64,000 nucleotides of DNA from Pseudobythopirellula maris (GTDB taxonomy: Bacteria; Planctomycetota; Planctomycetia; Pirellulales; Lacipirellulaceae), in contig NZ_SJPQ01000004.1 in assembly GCF_007859945.1 (NCBI RefSeq), positions 310,001 to 374,000 on the forward strand, in the 5' to 3' direction. Below, in pieces: positions 17,037 through 26,436 of this stretch. The notes under the pieces are model-generated. The model had not been told where the DNA came from. It made no database searches and saw only the letters and a list, made by a program, of their open reading frames with translations. Positions within the stretch are counted from its first letter, which is position 1, and every line of letters starts with the position of its first letter. A program made the position numbers and the translations under genes.

Positions 17037-18473
17037 CTAATCGGTTCCCTTGCTGAGACTGCCTTCCAGCAAGAGGCCTTCGATCCGCACGTAGCTCTGC
17101 CAGAGATCCCCTACGGCATCCAGGTAAGCGAGGTTCGCCTGCGAGAAGGTCTGCTGAGCCGTAAGCAGATCGAGATAGCCGACCTCCCCTTGCTGATACC
17201 CTTTCTGCACAAGGTCTAGCGTCCGTTGGGAGCGGGGGAGTATGTCACTGCTGTAGGTCTCGGCGGTCACCTGCGCGTCGGCGTACTGCTGGAAGACGTC
17301 GGCCAACCGTTGATTGAGATCGAGCTCGACACGCGCTGCGTTGCGCAAGGCTTCCGTCACTTCGGCTTGCGCTTGACGGATGCCGCCCTGGTTCCTGTTC
17401 CACAGCGGTATCGGCATGCCGACTTGTACGCCGGCAATCGTATCGCCCGTGCCGTCGTCGTACTGCACGCTGAATTGCGTGCTAACGTTTGGGACCGCCT
17501 CAACGCTCGCACGGTCGAGTGCCCGGCGGGCTCGATCAACGTTCGCGAAAGCCGCAGCTATCTCGGGGCTCTGTTGCTTGAGGCGGGAGAGCTGTTCGGT
17601 CCATTCGAGCGAGACTGGGAGTTGACCTACGTCGCCGACGAGGGGTTGGATCGGCAGGTCTGCTCCGCCGATCACCGCCGTAAGATTGCGCCACGCCCGA
17701 TACCGCCCGTTCTCCGAGGTGCGAAGCAGCACCCTCGTGTTTTGTTGCTGCACCTCGGTTTGCAGCAGTCCTGCTAAGGGGATCTCTTCGGCATCGACCA
17801 GCGATTGGGAGGAACTGACCGCTTCATCCGCAATGCGTCCTAACTCTTCCGCCAGCTCGACTCTCTTTTGAGCAAGCAGGGCTTCATAGTAAGCCCGCTG
17901 CGCGTCGGTTTGAACGCGTCGCCGGGACGAAACCAAATCCTGCTCCGCCTTGTCGATCTCCGCAGCAACCACGGCGCGATCACGCTGCAACTTGTGAGCC
18001 GTAATGAAGTTCTGACCAACATACAGGCCGTTCTGTCCCGCCCCCCCGTCGTTGCCGATCTCACCGCCGGTGTACCCTGCGGTGGGGTTGGGTGGCAGTC
18101 CGGCTTGAACCCACTTGCCGCGGAGCGCCCGGATCCGTGCTTCCGATTGAGCGATGGCAGGATTATTTGCAAAAGCCATCTGCTCGATAGCAGCAAGCGT
18201 CAAGCCCACGGTATCGGGCAGCCGTAGTGGTGGGAGCAGTTCTTCACCGAGGGGCGGCGCGTCAATGTTGCGTTCTTTGCGTACAGCACCCCGCGGTTGG
18301 ACTAATTCTGTTGAAGCCGGCTCCCGATAGTCGACCTGAGTGACGGAATTCTCGTCCTCAGAGAATACTTTGCCAGAAGAGCTCGCTGTGCTGGCCACTT
18401 TGTGCGCACTCGTCGCGCAACCAATGGCTAGCAAGAGCGGCGCTGCCCAAACCGTCTTATTGAGTATATCCAT
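17037..18473 (-). CDS. Second TolC-family outer-membrane efflux channel
   Basis: A 478-residue TolC/CzcC-like channel with a lipoprotein-type N-terminus (LLLAIGCATS) and two repeated coiled-coil halves. It follows the ABC permease by 80 bases on the same strand, so it is most likely the exit duct of the MacAB-like system upstream. Family knowledge: such lipidated outer-membrane factors trimerise into a beta-barrel with a periplasmic tunnel. It shares little visible sequence with the channel at 4875-6314 beyond the family pattern, so the two probably serve different pumps. Confidence 0.85.
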   Translation of the reverse strand: MDILNKTVWAAPLLLAIGCATSAHKVASTASSSGKVFSEDENSVTQVDYREPASTELVQPRGAVRKERNIDAPPLGEELLPPLRLPDTVGLTLAAIEQMAFANNPAIAQSEARIRALRGKWVQAGLPPNPTAGYTGGEIGNDGGAGQNGLYVGQNFITAHKLQRDRAVVAAEIDKAEQDLVSSRRRVQTDAQRAYYEALLAQKRVELAEELGRIADEAVSSSQSLVDAEEIPLAGLLQTEVQQQNTRVLLRTSENGRYRAWRNLTAVIGGADLPIQPLVGDVGQLPVSLEWTEQLSRLKQQSPEIAAAFANVDRARRALDRASVEAVPNVSTQFSVQYDDGTGDTIAGVQVGMPIPLWNRNQGGIRQAQAEVTEALRNAARVELDLNQRLADVFQQYADAQVTAETYSSDILPRSQRTLDLVQKGYQQGEVGYLDLLTAQQTFSQANLAYLDAVGDLWQSYVRIEGLLLEGSLSKGTD

Positions 18474-18553
18474 TGGCTTCCTTGCCCCATTTGCCGAAAC
18501 AGATGCTTACTTAGTTTCTTCGGCTCATCACTATCCCACTGTGAATGAACTGA

Positions 18554-19696
18554 TTAGGCGTGCCGCAGTGCCGAGACGATCTCTGTCCGAGAAGCCTGCC
18601 ATCCGGGCGCAATCCCGGCAATGACGCCAACAACAACGGCCACCAGGACGCCTTGAAGGGCAAGCGTGAGGGAGGGCTCAAACGCAATCGTGACCCCCTC
18701 AGCCGCGACAGACATGCCCGTCAAAGAGAGCAGCAATACGCTGCCCCCAACGCCCAAGACGCCACCCAACGTGCTCAGCAGCAGACTCTCGGTCAGCACC
18801 AAGCCGAAAACGCGCAAGGGGCGTAGCCCCAGTGTCTGAAGCACAGCGTGCTCCTTGATCCGATCCTGCACGGCCATGACCGTGGTGGTGGCGACGAGCG
18901 ACAGCACGAGTCCCACACAGGCGTATCCGAGCCAGTGGACAAAGCCGATCAGTTCTGCGAGATCGGCCAGCGTGTCGGCCTGGAACATCCCTTTGGTGCG
19001 GGTCGTTGTCCCCACCGGGCCGGCATGGAACGCTTGGTCGATCTGCTTCGCCAACGCCTCGGGGTCGACCGTGTCGTTGAGGTGGACTTCTAGCTGCGTA
19101 ACCGTGCCCACATCGCTTGCCCCTCGTGCCCGTTGCAGGAATTCGAGCTGGGTGAGGATGAGGTTGTTCTCCGCCGCGGTCGGCGACTGGAAGACGCCGC
19201 GCACCACGACGGTCACGTCGCCGATCGTGAACTTATCTCCGACGTTCAGCCCGCGCCGATTGGCGACATCGACGCCCACGAGAGCCGCGTCGTCTTGCTT
19301 GCTGAACGACGCCCAGTCTCCCGACTGAAGATCGAAGTCTCGCCACGCCTTCAGCTTCTCGGGCTCCATCCCTTGAAAGACGATGGCGTCGAGGCTCGCA
19401 CGGCAATTGTTCGTGAAGACCTTGATCGGAACGACATCGGTCACGCCGGCCAGCTTCTTAATATCGCTTGCGTAGTCCTGCGGCAACCGGCTGCTCTGGG
19501 GGCAGAAACGGTTTTCCTGAAAGACGATGAGGGTCCGCCCTGCGTCGTCCCCGGACGTGAGCGCGAGCAAACCCTGCTGCACGGCGCCGATAAAGCAGAA
19601 CACGAGCAACGCCACCGCCGTGCCGCTCACGGTCAGCAGCGTGCGGGCACGGTGCCGCCACAGGCTTTTGATAACGTAGGGGATGAACTTGTGCAT
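18554..19696 (-). CDS. FtsX/MacB-type ABC permease
   Basis: A 380-residue permease: helix 1 at about 18-38, a large periplasmic MacB-PCD-like domain (about 45-260), then three C-terminal helices with the typical '[26 protein letters not shown]' region of FtsX-like permeases. It starts two bases before the end of the ATPase gene cluster boundary (ATPase stop at 19699) and so is translationally linked. Like MacB and LolCE, such proteins transmit force to the periplasm rather than pass substrate through the membrane. Substrate is inferred to be metal-related from the operon only. Confidence 0.85.
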   Translation of the reverse strand: MHKFIPYVIKSLWRHRARTLLTVSGTAVALLVFCFIGAVQQGLLALTSGDDAGRTLIVFQENRFCPQSSRLPQDYASDIKKLAGVTDVVPIKVFTNNCRASLDAIVFQGMEPEKLKAWRDFDLQSGDWASFSKQDDAALVGVDVANRRGLNVGDKFTIGDVTVVVRGVFQSPTAAENNLILTQLEFLQRARGASDVGTVTQLEVHLNDTVDPEALAKQIDQAFHAGPVGTTTRTKGMFQADTLADLAELIGFVHWLGYACVGLVLSLVATTTVMAVQDRIKEHAVLQTLGLRPLRVFGLVLTESLLLSTLGGVLGVGGSVLLLSLTGMSVAAEGVTIAFEPSLTLALQGVLVAVVVGVIAGIAPGWQASRTEIVSALRHA

Positions 19697-19698
19697 GT

Positions 19699-20424
19699 TC
19701 AGGCGCTCCGTAATTTGGCGGTTTGCCCAGGATCGGTGGGAATGGCGGTGCCGTTCTCGACGAGGCGGCTGCGTTCGAGGCGGATCCGTCGCTTCGCCCT
19801 CGAGCCCGCCTCGGCGTCGTGGGTAACCATCAGGAGCGTCATGCCGAGTTCGTTGTTCACGCGCTCTAGCAGTTGCAATATCTGCTCGGTGGTTTCGTCG
19901 TCGAGGCTGCCCGTCGGTTCATCGGCAACCACCACGGTGGGGTTGGCCACGATCGCTCGCGCGATACCTACCCGCTGCTCCTGGCCGCCTGACATCTGCC
20001 GGGGGTAGTGCGTGGCACGCGATGTGAGGTCGACGGCCTCCAGGGCGATCTCGACCCGCTTGCGTCGCTCGGCGGGAGACATCGGTAGCAGCAGGAGCGG
20101 CAGCTCGACGTTCTCGTAGGCAGTCAGCACGGGAATCAGGTTGTGCGTCTGGAAGATGTAACCGATGTGCGCCGCACGCCAGTCGGCCAGTTTGCCGCGT
20201 GAGAGCTTCGTGATGTCGGTGTCGGCGACGACGATATTGCCCGAGGTTGCCCGGTCGATCCCCGCGATCAGGTTCAGCAGTGTGCTCTTGCCTGAGCCGC
20301 TGGCGCCCATCAAGGATACGTAATCGCCCTTTTCGACCGTGAGGCTGACCCCATCCAAGGGACGGATGGTCTCATCACCGTTGGCGTACTCTTTGGTCAC
20401 GTTGGATACTTCGACGAGGGACAT
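19699..20424 (-). CDS. ABC transporter ATPase, MacB/LolD type
   Basis: A 241-residue ATPase with Walker [10 protein letters not shown] (about 39-47), the signature [14 protein letters not shown], Walker [10 protein letters not shown] with catalytic Glu, and the D-loop SLDD, as in LolD/MacB-type ATPases. It energises the FtsX-like permeases encoded on both sides (18554-19696 and 22162-23331). The spacing to the downstream permease is two bases. Confidence 0.92.
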   Translation of the reverse strand: MSLVEVSNVTKEYANGDETIRPLDGVSLTVEKGDYVSLMGASGSGKSTLLNLIAGIDRATSGNIVVADTDITKLSRGKLADWRAAHIGYIFQTHNLIPVLTAYENVELPLLLLPMSPAERRKRVEIALEAVDLTSRATHYPRQMSGGQEQRVGIARAIVANPTVVVADEPTGSLDDETTEQILQLLERVNNELGMTLLMVTHDAEAGSRAKRRIRLERSRLVENGTAIPTDPGQTAKLRSA

Positions 20425-20481
20425 TCTTGGACCTGCCTTTAGAGGTTCTGCAGTGCGGGGGAGGGGGGGAGCAACCGTTGG

Positions 20482-22098
20482 CTACATGGCTTGGGCGGTT
20501 CGAGCAGCGGGCTGACTGCGTTGTGAGCTATGGCCGCCCCCCGCCAGCGTGCGGTCTTCGCCCGAGACGCGGATACGCGTTCCCTCGGTGACCGACTCGC
20601 GACCGGCGACGATCAGCTTGTCGGTTGGTTGGAGGCCATTGGTGATCTCGACCAGCCCACCCTCGGTGGCGCCATGCCCCACTTCGACCGCTCGTCGCTC
20701 CGCGACTTTGTCGCTCAAGTTCACGACCCACAAGCTTACCCCGCTCTCGCTCATAGTCACGAGCTGCTGCGGGACAAAGAGCTTCAGTGGTGACTCGCTC
20801 GGTCCGCTCTCGGCCACGGGCGAGGGGAGCGCCAGGAAAGTGACTTTGCCCAGCATCTCCGGCTTGATGACCGCGGGTGGGTCTTTGACCGCAACTTTCA
20901 CTTGCAGCGTGTTTTTCTGGATGTCAGCAATCGTCGTGATCGAGATCACTTCGCCATCGATTGGTGAGCCAAGGGCGGCGGTTTCGATCAGCGCCGATTG
21001 CCCTATCAGCACCCGCGGCACGTCTTCCAGTCGCACGTCCACCCTGACTTGTAAGCGATTGGGATCGTAGAGCCCGACCACGGCGCTCGTGCCTTGGGAC
21101 GAGCCGACCCCCGAGAGCCATTGGCCCGGACGGGCGTCCAGACTCAGGACGCAGCCATCGATCGGCGAGCGCACGACCATCCGCTCCAACGTCAGTTCGG
21201 CCGCTTCGACACGCAGCCGGGTTTGGTCGAGCCGTGCTTTTGCGGCGGCGTGGTTGGCCTCGGCTTCGGCGACGGCTCGTGTTTCATTGGTGAGCAGGCG
21301 CAGTTGTTCCTCGAGGGCGTCCCGCTTCTTTCGTTGCGACTCGGCCTGGGCCGCCAGCTTGGGCTCGCGGGCGATCAACTCGGCGACTGTGTTCTCTGCT
21401 GCCGCCAATTCCGCGATTGCTTCTCGTAGCACGCGACCCGAGATGGCTTGCCCGGCCAATTCCTTACGTCTCGCATTCTCTTTCGCAAGGAGTAATCGCG
21501 ACTTGGCTGTCTCAATGGTGAAGGGGAGATTGCTGATCGCCACTTCGGTTTCGTTGAGCTTCGCCGCTGCCTCGGCTAACGCCGCTTGCAACTCGTTCGG
21601 TTGGGAATAATTTGCTTGGGCAGCGGCAAGGGTGGCTTCAGCGCGACTCACCTCCGCCTCTTGCAATGCCTGCGCGGCTCGTGCTTCGGCGAGAGCTAGT
21701 CGGGCGTCGGCGTCGATCAGCCGGGCAACGGGCTCGCCTTGTTTAACGTGCTGGCCTTCGATGACGAACATCTCTTCGATAACGCCAGAGGCCAGCGCCG
21801 ACGCCATCACGGGCGTCGGTCGGGGTTCGACCCACCCGGCAGCCTGAAAAAGCGGCGTCCCTTCTTGCTTGACCTCGGCGCGGCTCACGACCACCGGCGT
21901 GATGGTGATCGACTGAGCGGGCAAGAAGCTGTCTCTTGCGGCCCAGCCGAAGAGTCCCGCGAAGCCCGCCAGGATGCCGAAGGGCAATACGTACTTCGCG
22001 AACCAACCCCGCTTGCCCTTGACGGCTGTTCGGCCCGCGGGCGCGCCGCGGTCTACCGCCAGTTGGCTGAGATCGATTTGTGACGGTTTATCTGACAT
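20482..22098 (-). CDS. Periplasmic adaptor (HlyD/MacA-like)
   Basis: About 538 residues. The start at 22098 is chosen because the upstream extension to 22149 has no signal features. A single N-terminal membrane helix (about 35-55) is followed by a lipoyl half, a long coiled-coil hairpin rich in Ala/Glu (about 110-300), and a beta-barrel region with 'VRSPIDGCVLSLDARPGQW', typical of membrane fusion proteins. It links the ABC permease to the TolC channel. It lies between the second FtsX-like permease and the ATPase gene in the same operon. Confidence 0.88.
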   Translation of the reverse strand: MSDKPSQIDLSQLAVDRGAPAGRTAVKGKRGWFAKYVLPFGILAGFAGLFGWAARDSFLPAQSITITPVVVSRAEVKQEGTPLFQAAGWVEPRPTPVMASALASGVIEEMFVIEGQHVKQGEPVARLIDADARLALAEARAAQALQEAEVSRAEATLAAAQANYSQPNELQAALAEAAAKLNETEVAISNLPFTIETAKSRLLLAKENARRKELAGQAISGRVLREAIAELAAAENTVAELIAREPKLAAQAESQRKKRDALEEQLRLLTNETRAVAEAEANHAAAKARLDQTRLRVEAAELTLERMVVRSPIDGCVLSLDARPGQWLSGVGSSQGTSAVVGLYDPNRLQVRVDVRLEDVPRVLIGQSALIETAALGSPIDGEVISITTIADIQKNTLQVKVAVKDPPAVIKPEMLGKVTFLALPSPVAESGPSESPLKLFVPQQLVTMSESGVSLWVVNLSDKVAERRAVEVGHGATEGGLVEITNGLQPTDKLIVAGRESVTEGTRIRVSGEDRTLAGGGHSSQRSQPAARTAQAM

Positions 22099-22161
22099 GG
22101 TTTTCGGATGCCTTTCGCATCGCTGTTTCTGCGGGCGGTCGCGCCGCAAGACCCCGCGCGG

Positions 22162-23331
22162 CTATATCGACTTGATGGCCTCGACCACCGGGAGCCGCAT
22201 CGCCTTGACGGCGGGCGGGAGAGCGCCGACCACCCCCAGCAGCGCCGCGACCCCGCAGGCCACCGCGATGCCGACGCTGTCGACCGAGAGCATGAACGCG
22301 CCCATCGTGAATCGGACCGCCGTCCCATCGACCAGCCAGATCCCGGCGACACAAGCCAAGATGGCCGCCGCACAAGCCAACAGGGTTGCTTCCTGAACGA
22401 GCGTGAGCAGGATGGCGCGGCGACGGAAGCCGAGCGCTTGGAGCGTCGCCAACTCGCGTATCCGGCCAACCACCGCGCCGTACATCGTGTTGAGCCCCGC
22501 AAAGATTCCCGAGCCGGCCACCAAAGCGACCACCACCCAGCCCAGCATGCGGACCGGCTTGTAATGCTTTTGCATGGAAGCGTAGTAGGAGCTCTCGGCG
22601 ACGGCCTTCAGTTCTAAGTCGATCCGTTCGCGGCAGAACAGATCGACATCCGCGACGCCGTCCACCGATTCCATACTGACAGCGACCATGCTCAGGTCTT
22701 GCCTTTTCAGCACCGTCTGCAGCTCTTCCAGCGGCGCCCAGATCTCCGACTCAAACGCCGACCCGGCCGCTTTGAACACGCCGCTGATCGTCCAGCTTTG
22801 GCCGTCGAATGTGACCTTGCCGCCGACCGCCAGGTCCTCTTTGGCCGCGCTGAGCTTGGAGTGCGCCAGGCGGCCCACCATCACCTCACCACGCTGCGGC
22901 CAGGCCCCTTCAGCGAGCTGCACTTGGCCGCGGACCAGCGGCGCGGCGGTCGTCACCCCCCGGACCAAACCCATGCCGGGTTCCGACATGCCGGCCGTCG
23001 CGACCCGTGTCCCCAGGTACAGCTCGGGGGAAACGTACTCCACGCCGTGCCGACGACGAACGCCATCGACGCTCGCCGACAGCAGTGCGGGGGTTCGCCC
23101 GGGGATCGACGAGTTCTCGATATCGGCGCCCGATGAGAGCGCGTAGACCAGCACCACGTTGGGGTTGCCGGTCGCGGCAAGCGACTGTTCGAGGCCGCGG
23201 ATGAAGCCGACCACGACCAGCACGAGCAGCACGACGATGGTCAGCCCGCCGAGAGTGAGCGCGCTCCGCGACGGACGGCGGAACAGGTTCCGCACGCCGT
23301 AGTCCCAGGGCAGTAGTCTTTGACCGAGCAT
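22162..23331 (-). CDS. Second FtsX-like ABC permease
   Basis: A 389-residue permease of the same fold as 18554-19696: N-terminal helix (about 25-48), periplasmic domain, three C-terminal helices with 'VVGRIRELATLQALGFRRRAI'. Two different FtsX-like permeases in one operon imply a heterodimer, as in LolC/LolE, rather than the MacB homodimer. It follows the small Cys-rich lipoprotein gene by 36 bases and precedes the adaptor gene. Confidence 0.85.
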   Translation of the reverse strand: MLGQRLLPWDYGVRNLFRRPSRSALTLGGLTIVVLLVLVVVGFIRGLEQSLAATGNPNVVLVYALSSGADIENSSIPGRTPALLSASVDGVRRRHGVEYVSPELYLGTRVATAGMSEPGMGLVRGVTTAAPLVRGQVQLAEGAWPQRGEVMVGRLAHSKLSAAKEDLAVGGKVTFDGQSWTISGVFKAAGSAFESEIWAPLEELQTVLKRQDLSMVAVSMESVDGVADVDLFCRERIDLELKAVAESSYYASMQKHYKPVRMLGWVVVALVAGSGIFAGLNTMYGAVVGRIRELATLQALGFRRRAILLTLVQEATLLACAAAILACVAGIWLVDGTAVRFTMGAFMLSVDSVGIAVACGVAALLGVVGALPPAVKAMRLPVVEAIKSI

Positions 23332-23367
23332 AATTAATCCCTTGTAACGAGCGGTCGCTCGCAGCCG

Positions 23368-23919
23368 TTAGTTGCGGATGTACACGCCGCTGGCGAGCAT
23401 CACGAAGTTGCCCGACCTGTCCTTCTGTGCGGTCCCCTTCACCACAACCATGTCGGACACTTTCAGCCCAAACAGCTCGCGTGAATCGACGGGGACGATC
23501 TTGCCCGTGGCGTCGACGACCTTGACTAGGGTCGTGCATTTCTGCCGATCTACGGCGCAGCAGTCGTCCAGGCACAGTTCCGAACTGCCCGAGTCCTCGC
23601 CGTTGGCGACGACGGACATGGAAGGATCGAGCAAGGTGAAGGCCGCCCTGCCGTCGACCCAAGGGTTCGCCGCGCCGCCAACACGCCCCACCAGCACCAA
23701 GGAGGCGCCGTCCTCGACCGAATCGCGGGCGTCGATGACGCCCATCGCTCCCTCGGGCTCTTCGGCAAGCGTATACCGGCTCGCGTCAACCTTGGTAGCA
23801 GCGGTTGGCGCCGAAGCGCTGGAGCCCGTGGCCGAGCCGCAGCCGACAGATAGCGTCGCCGCGCCGCTCGCGATCGCTGCGAGCGTGAAGCAGAGCGTTC
23901 TGGTTGCTGTCATACTCAT
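23368..23919 (-). CDS. Cys-rich lipoprotein of the ABC efflux operon
   Basis: 183 residues; the start at 23919 has a strong GGAGG nine bases upstream and overlaps the preceding stop by four bases. The N-terminus is a lipoprotein-like signal with a candidate lipidation Cys in LSVGC (atypical lipobox). The mature part is beta-rich, OB-fold-like in look, with a Cys cluster CLDDCC...DRQKC at about residues 110-122. From memory, similar proteins accompany MacB-like ABC systems in other planctomycetes; I cannot check this here. A periplasmic metal receptor or donor role is inferred. Confidence 0.65.
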   Translation of the reverse strand: MSMTATRTLCFTLAAIASGAATLSVGCGSATGSSASAPTAATKVDASRYTLAEEPEGAMGVIDARDSVEDGASLVLVGRVGGAANPWVDGRAAFTLLDPSMSVVANGEDSGSSELCLDDCCAVDRQKCTTLVKVVDATGKIVPVDSRELFGLKVSDMVVVKGTAQKDRSGNFVMLASGVYIRN

Positions 23920-24614
23920 CGTTGGTATCCTCCGGTACGGAGTTGTTGGGCTTGTTGATGGTCCTTGGAGGGCGCCTCGGTCGCCCACTCGATCGTCAGT
24001 TTTCCGTGACCGCCAAAGACGGCTAATGGTCGCTCGTTGGCTTTCGCGGTGGCGTCGATCAATGCCCAGGGCGAAAGGCGGGTGCCGCGACTGGTTTCCA
24101 AGAAAAGCATGCCCCGTTGCATATCGACGCTGACCTTCGTGACGCCCTTGAGCGCGTAGAGCTGCCTGGCGATCTTGTTGGCGCAGTCTTGGCAATGCAG
24201 GTTGTTGATCGCGATCGCGAGCGGTTCAGCGGCGGGCGCCTGCTGTTTCGCCGGGTCGAGTTCGGGGCGGACCAGCGTGTAGGTCGCCTCGGAGGTGATC
24301 AGCTTCGTCGGTGTCCCGTTGCCTCTTTCAACGGCGTGCCAGAGCCGCCCAAGCATCGCCGGAGTCGGTTCGGGGAGTGACACGGTCAGCGTGCGTGACT
24401 CCATGTCGACACCCACTTCCCGTACGCCGCGGGTGGCGTAGAGCTGGCCCGACACCTTGCGTGCGCACCCGGCGCAGCACATGGCCTCATCGACGATCTG
24501 CACCTGGCGAACAGCCGTCCCCGACGGGGCGGCGAGTGCGGCTGCGTTGGTCGCAAGAGCGCTGACGGCGATGCTCGCGATTAAGCAGTTCAATCGGTGG
24601 CGATTCATGTGCAT
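23916..24614 (-). CDS. Exported tandem-HMA metal-binding protein
   Basis: About 232 residues; the start at 24614 has AAGGAG six bases upstream. It has a Sec-type signal peptide (to about residue 29, ...LAAP), then two heavy-metal-associated domains: CCAGC at 46-50 and CQDC at 141-144. HMA domains are usually cytosolic, so an exported pair is unusual and suggests periplasmic metal chaperoning. Its stop overlaps the lipoprotein start (ATGA), so both are translationally coupled. It heads the operon that continues with the two permeases, adaptor, ATPase and TolC channel. The metal is probably Cu(I) or a similar soft ion. Confidence 0.72.
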   Translation of the reverse strand: MHMNRHRLNCLIASIAVSALATNAAALAAPSGTAVRQVQIVDEAMCCAGCARKVSGQLYATRGVREVGVDMESRTLTVSLPEPTPAMLGRLWHAVERGNGTPTKLITSEATYTLVRPELDPAKQQAPAAEPLAIAINNLHCQDCANKIARQLYALKGVTKVSVDMQRGMLFLETSRGTRLSPWALIDATAKANERPLAVFGGHGKLTIEWATEAPSKDHQQAQQLRTGGYQR

Positions 24615-24801
24615 GGGCGTCTCCTTGGAGAGTGTGGGATGGCTGGCGACCGTCGTTCCATTTCGCGCACGAGCGCGCAGCAAGAACTGCCAGCAAAGCG
24701 GGAGGAAGCGAATCCGCAACCGGTTCTATGGCGCAGCCGAAGCGGGGCGGCCAAGTGCGGCGGAAACACGCGCGGCAAGCTGAATGCTTGCGGCTGAGAA
24801 C

Positions 24802-25317
24802 TCAGATCAAAAAGCGGCAGAGCGAAGCGCAGCGCTGCGGGGAAGTCTTCGTGAGCGCGCCGGGGTTGTCAACGCCGTAAGACGGCTTCGCTCCGATTGA
24901 GATCGCGATAGCGGCTGCGCAGTGGCACGCCTGGAGTGCCGCTAGCTCGACTTTGTCAGACTCCGCCGGTCCCTTGGGCAATTCCAGTGGTTGCGGCGCC
25001 TGCTGGCACCAGCAATCGGGAGGGCACGGGCATGAGCCGTCCTCGTGAGAGACTCCGCCTTCGTGCCTGCCGGACGACGGGGCGGCTGAGCGTTCGCTGG
25101 CTCCGCACAAATGCGAGCAGGTTGGCGCCACCGAGCGTTCGTCCGCACTGTGCTGAAGACACGGTTGTGCCGCTGAGGCTTCCGCACAACCGCTCTCGGG
25201 GCACCCACCAAGTTGGCAGAGCAGATGGGTTTGCTCGACGCCCGACGACAACGCGAGCATCACCCCTAGCAGGGCAAATCCTCGCTTCATGCTGTCGTAG
25301 CGACTAAACACGATCAT
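24802..25317 (-). CDS. Cys-rich secreted protein, function unknown
   Basis: 171 residues if started at 25317; an alternative start at 25289 (MKRGFALLG) gives a cleaner signal peptide. About 16 cysteines are spread through the protein, including CPCPPDCWCQQ near the middle and a His-containing CHC near the C-terminus. It is similar in style, though not clearly in sequence, to the protein at 16380-16859. It is 187 bases upstream of the tandem-HMA gene on the same strand, so it may be the first gene of that operon. Metal binding is inferred from composition only. Confidence 0.5.
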   Translation of the reverse strand: MIVFSRYDSMKRGFALLGVMLALSSGVEQTHLLCQLGGCPESGCAEASAAQPCLQHSADERSVAPTCSHLCGASERSAAPSSGRHEGGVSHEDGSCPCPPDCWCQQAPQPLELPKGPAESDKVELAALQACHCAAAIAISIGAKPSYGVDNPGALTKTSPQRCASLCRFLI

Positions 25318-25594
25318 CCAGCTCGTTATGAAGTTAGCGGTCCTACGAATGCATCGGTTCCCAGGAATCTAAAAGGTTAGGCGATTCGGGCGTTAGTGAC
25401 AAACGCAGCAGCTTTTCGTCCGACTGGTCTACCGTCGAAAACCTGCGATAGCACTTAGGAAGGTCTCACCCGCTGCTGGAGCCGATCCGGAGAACCGAGA
25501 GAAGCCGGCCCCGCCCACCACACCAATGTTCTTCCCGGCCGGCTTCCCCGCTGGCTTTATTGGCGAGGGGGTGAGGCTCTCTCCGAAAAAAAAC
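25318..25594. other. Intergenic stretch between the metal island and the toxin-antitoxin pair
   Basis: No supportable gene. It carries a 10-base inverted repeat (25501-25510 GAAGCCGGCC and 25537-25546) with a 26-base loop. It separates minus-strand metal genes from plus-strand accessory genes, so divergent promoters are expected here. Confidence 0.5.
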
Positions 25595-25624
25595 TTGACT
25601 CTGTACGGCAATATGCCGTATATT
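25595..25624 (+). promoter_or_regulatory. Promoter and palindromic operator of the toxin-antitoxin operon
   Basis: A -35 TTGACT (25595-25600) and -10 TATATT (25619-25624) are separated by 18 bases. The spacer contains the perfect palindrome TACGGCA-ATA-TGCCGTA (25604-25620), which overlaps the -10 start. This is where a ribbon-helix-helix antitoxin would bind to shut off its own operon. The antitoxin ATG follows at 25649 with AGGAG/AAGGAG upstream. Confidence 0.75.
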
Positions 25625-25648
25625 GGTTTGAGGAGAAAGGAGCAAGCC

Positions 25649-25930
25649 ATGCTCGACGAAAAGAAGACCGCCCGGCTCGAAGCACGACTTCCCGCCGAGG
25701 TGCACACCCTGCTCAAGGAAGCGGCCGACCTGCAGGGCCGCAGCCTGAGCGACTTCGTGGTCGCCTCGGCCCGCGAGGCCGCCGAGGAGGCGATCGCCCG
25801 GAGCAACGAGATCCGGCTCACCCAGGCGGAGCAGAAACGCTTCGCCGAGGCGATCCTCAACCCGCCTCCGGTGGCGCCGGCGCTCCGCAAGGCGATGAAG
25901 AACCGCGAGCGTCTGCTGGACCTCGCATGA
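25649..25930 (+). CDS. DUF1778 (TacA-like) antitoxin
   Basis: 93 residues. The N-terminus reads 'ARLEARLPAEVHTLLKEAA', a ribbon-helix-helix DNA-binding domain typical of DUF1778 antitoxins, and the C-terminus (about 55-93) is the toxin-wrapping tail. The start at 25649 has a strong ribosome site (AGGAGAAAGGAG). The toxin start overlaps the stop by four bases (ATGA). It should repress its own promoter through the palindrome at 25604-25620 and neutralise the GNAT toxin. Confidence 0.88.
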   Translation: MLDEKKTARLEARLPAEVHTLLKEAADLQGRSLSDFVVASAREAAEEAIARSNEIRLTQAEQKRFAEAILNPPPVAPALRKAMKNRERLLDLA

Positions 25931-26436
25931 GCCCAGAACCGTTCCGGCTTGAACTGTTGGCTAGGCACGATCGCACTGCTTTCGATTGCGGCGTGCCGGA
26001 GCTGAACGCCTACTTTCACACGCGGGTCGGCCAGGACGTCAAACGCCACTACGCCACCTGCTTTGTCGCCGTGGACAAGCAAGACGAGCGTGTCGCCGGC
26101 TACTACACGCTCTCGATGGGGAGTGTCGGCCTCGGTGATCTGCCGGAGAGCCTTGTGAAGAAGCTCCCGCGCTACCCTCAGGCGCCGGTCGCACGGCTGG
26201 GACGCTTGGCCGTCGACTTGAATTTCCAAGGTCAGAAACTGGGGGGCGTCTTGCTGGCGGACGCCGTCTGCCGGGTCGCCCAATCCGAGGTCGCCGCGTA
26301 CGCGGTCGTCGTCGACGCCAAAGACATTAGCGCCACGCGGTTCTACGAGCACTTCGGCTTCCTCAAGCTAGGGCGGGATCCCAGGACACTGTTCTTGCCG
26401 CTGAGCACGGCGGTCAAGAAGCTCGGCGGAAATTAG
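25927..26436 (+). CDS. GNAT toxin (TacT-like)
   Basis: 169 residues of the GNAT fold used by TacT-type toxins, which acetylate the amino group of charged tRNAs and stop translation. Visible features: 'FDCGVPELNAYF' at the N-terminus, the CoA loop region 'LAVDLNFQGQKLGGVLLADA', and the conserved late motif 'ATRFYEHFGF' with the Tyr that acts in catalysis in TacT. The overlap with the antitoxin gene is four bases. Which tRNA is the target cannot be read from sequence. Confidence 0.88.
   Translation: MSPEPFRLELLARHDRTAFDCGVPELNAYFHTRVGQDVKRHYATCFVAVDKQDERVAGYYTLSMGSVGLGDLPESLVKKLPRYPQAPVARLGRLAVDLNFQGQKLGGVLLADAVCRVAQSEVAAYAVVVDAKDISATRFYEHFGFLKLGRDPRTLFLPLSTAVKKLGGN

Noticed and set aside
25429-26352. 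307-codon minus-strand frame across the toxin-antitoxin genes
   Set aside because: It is antisense to two recognised genes with promoter, operator and ribosome site; its own sequence shows no motif.
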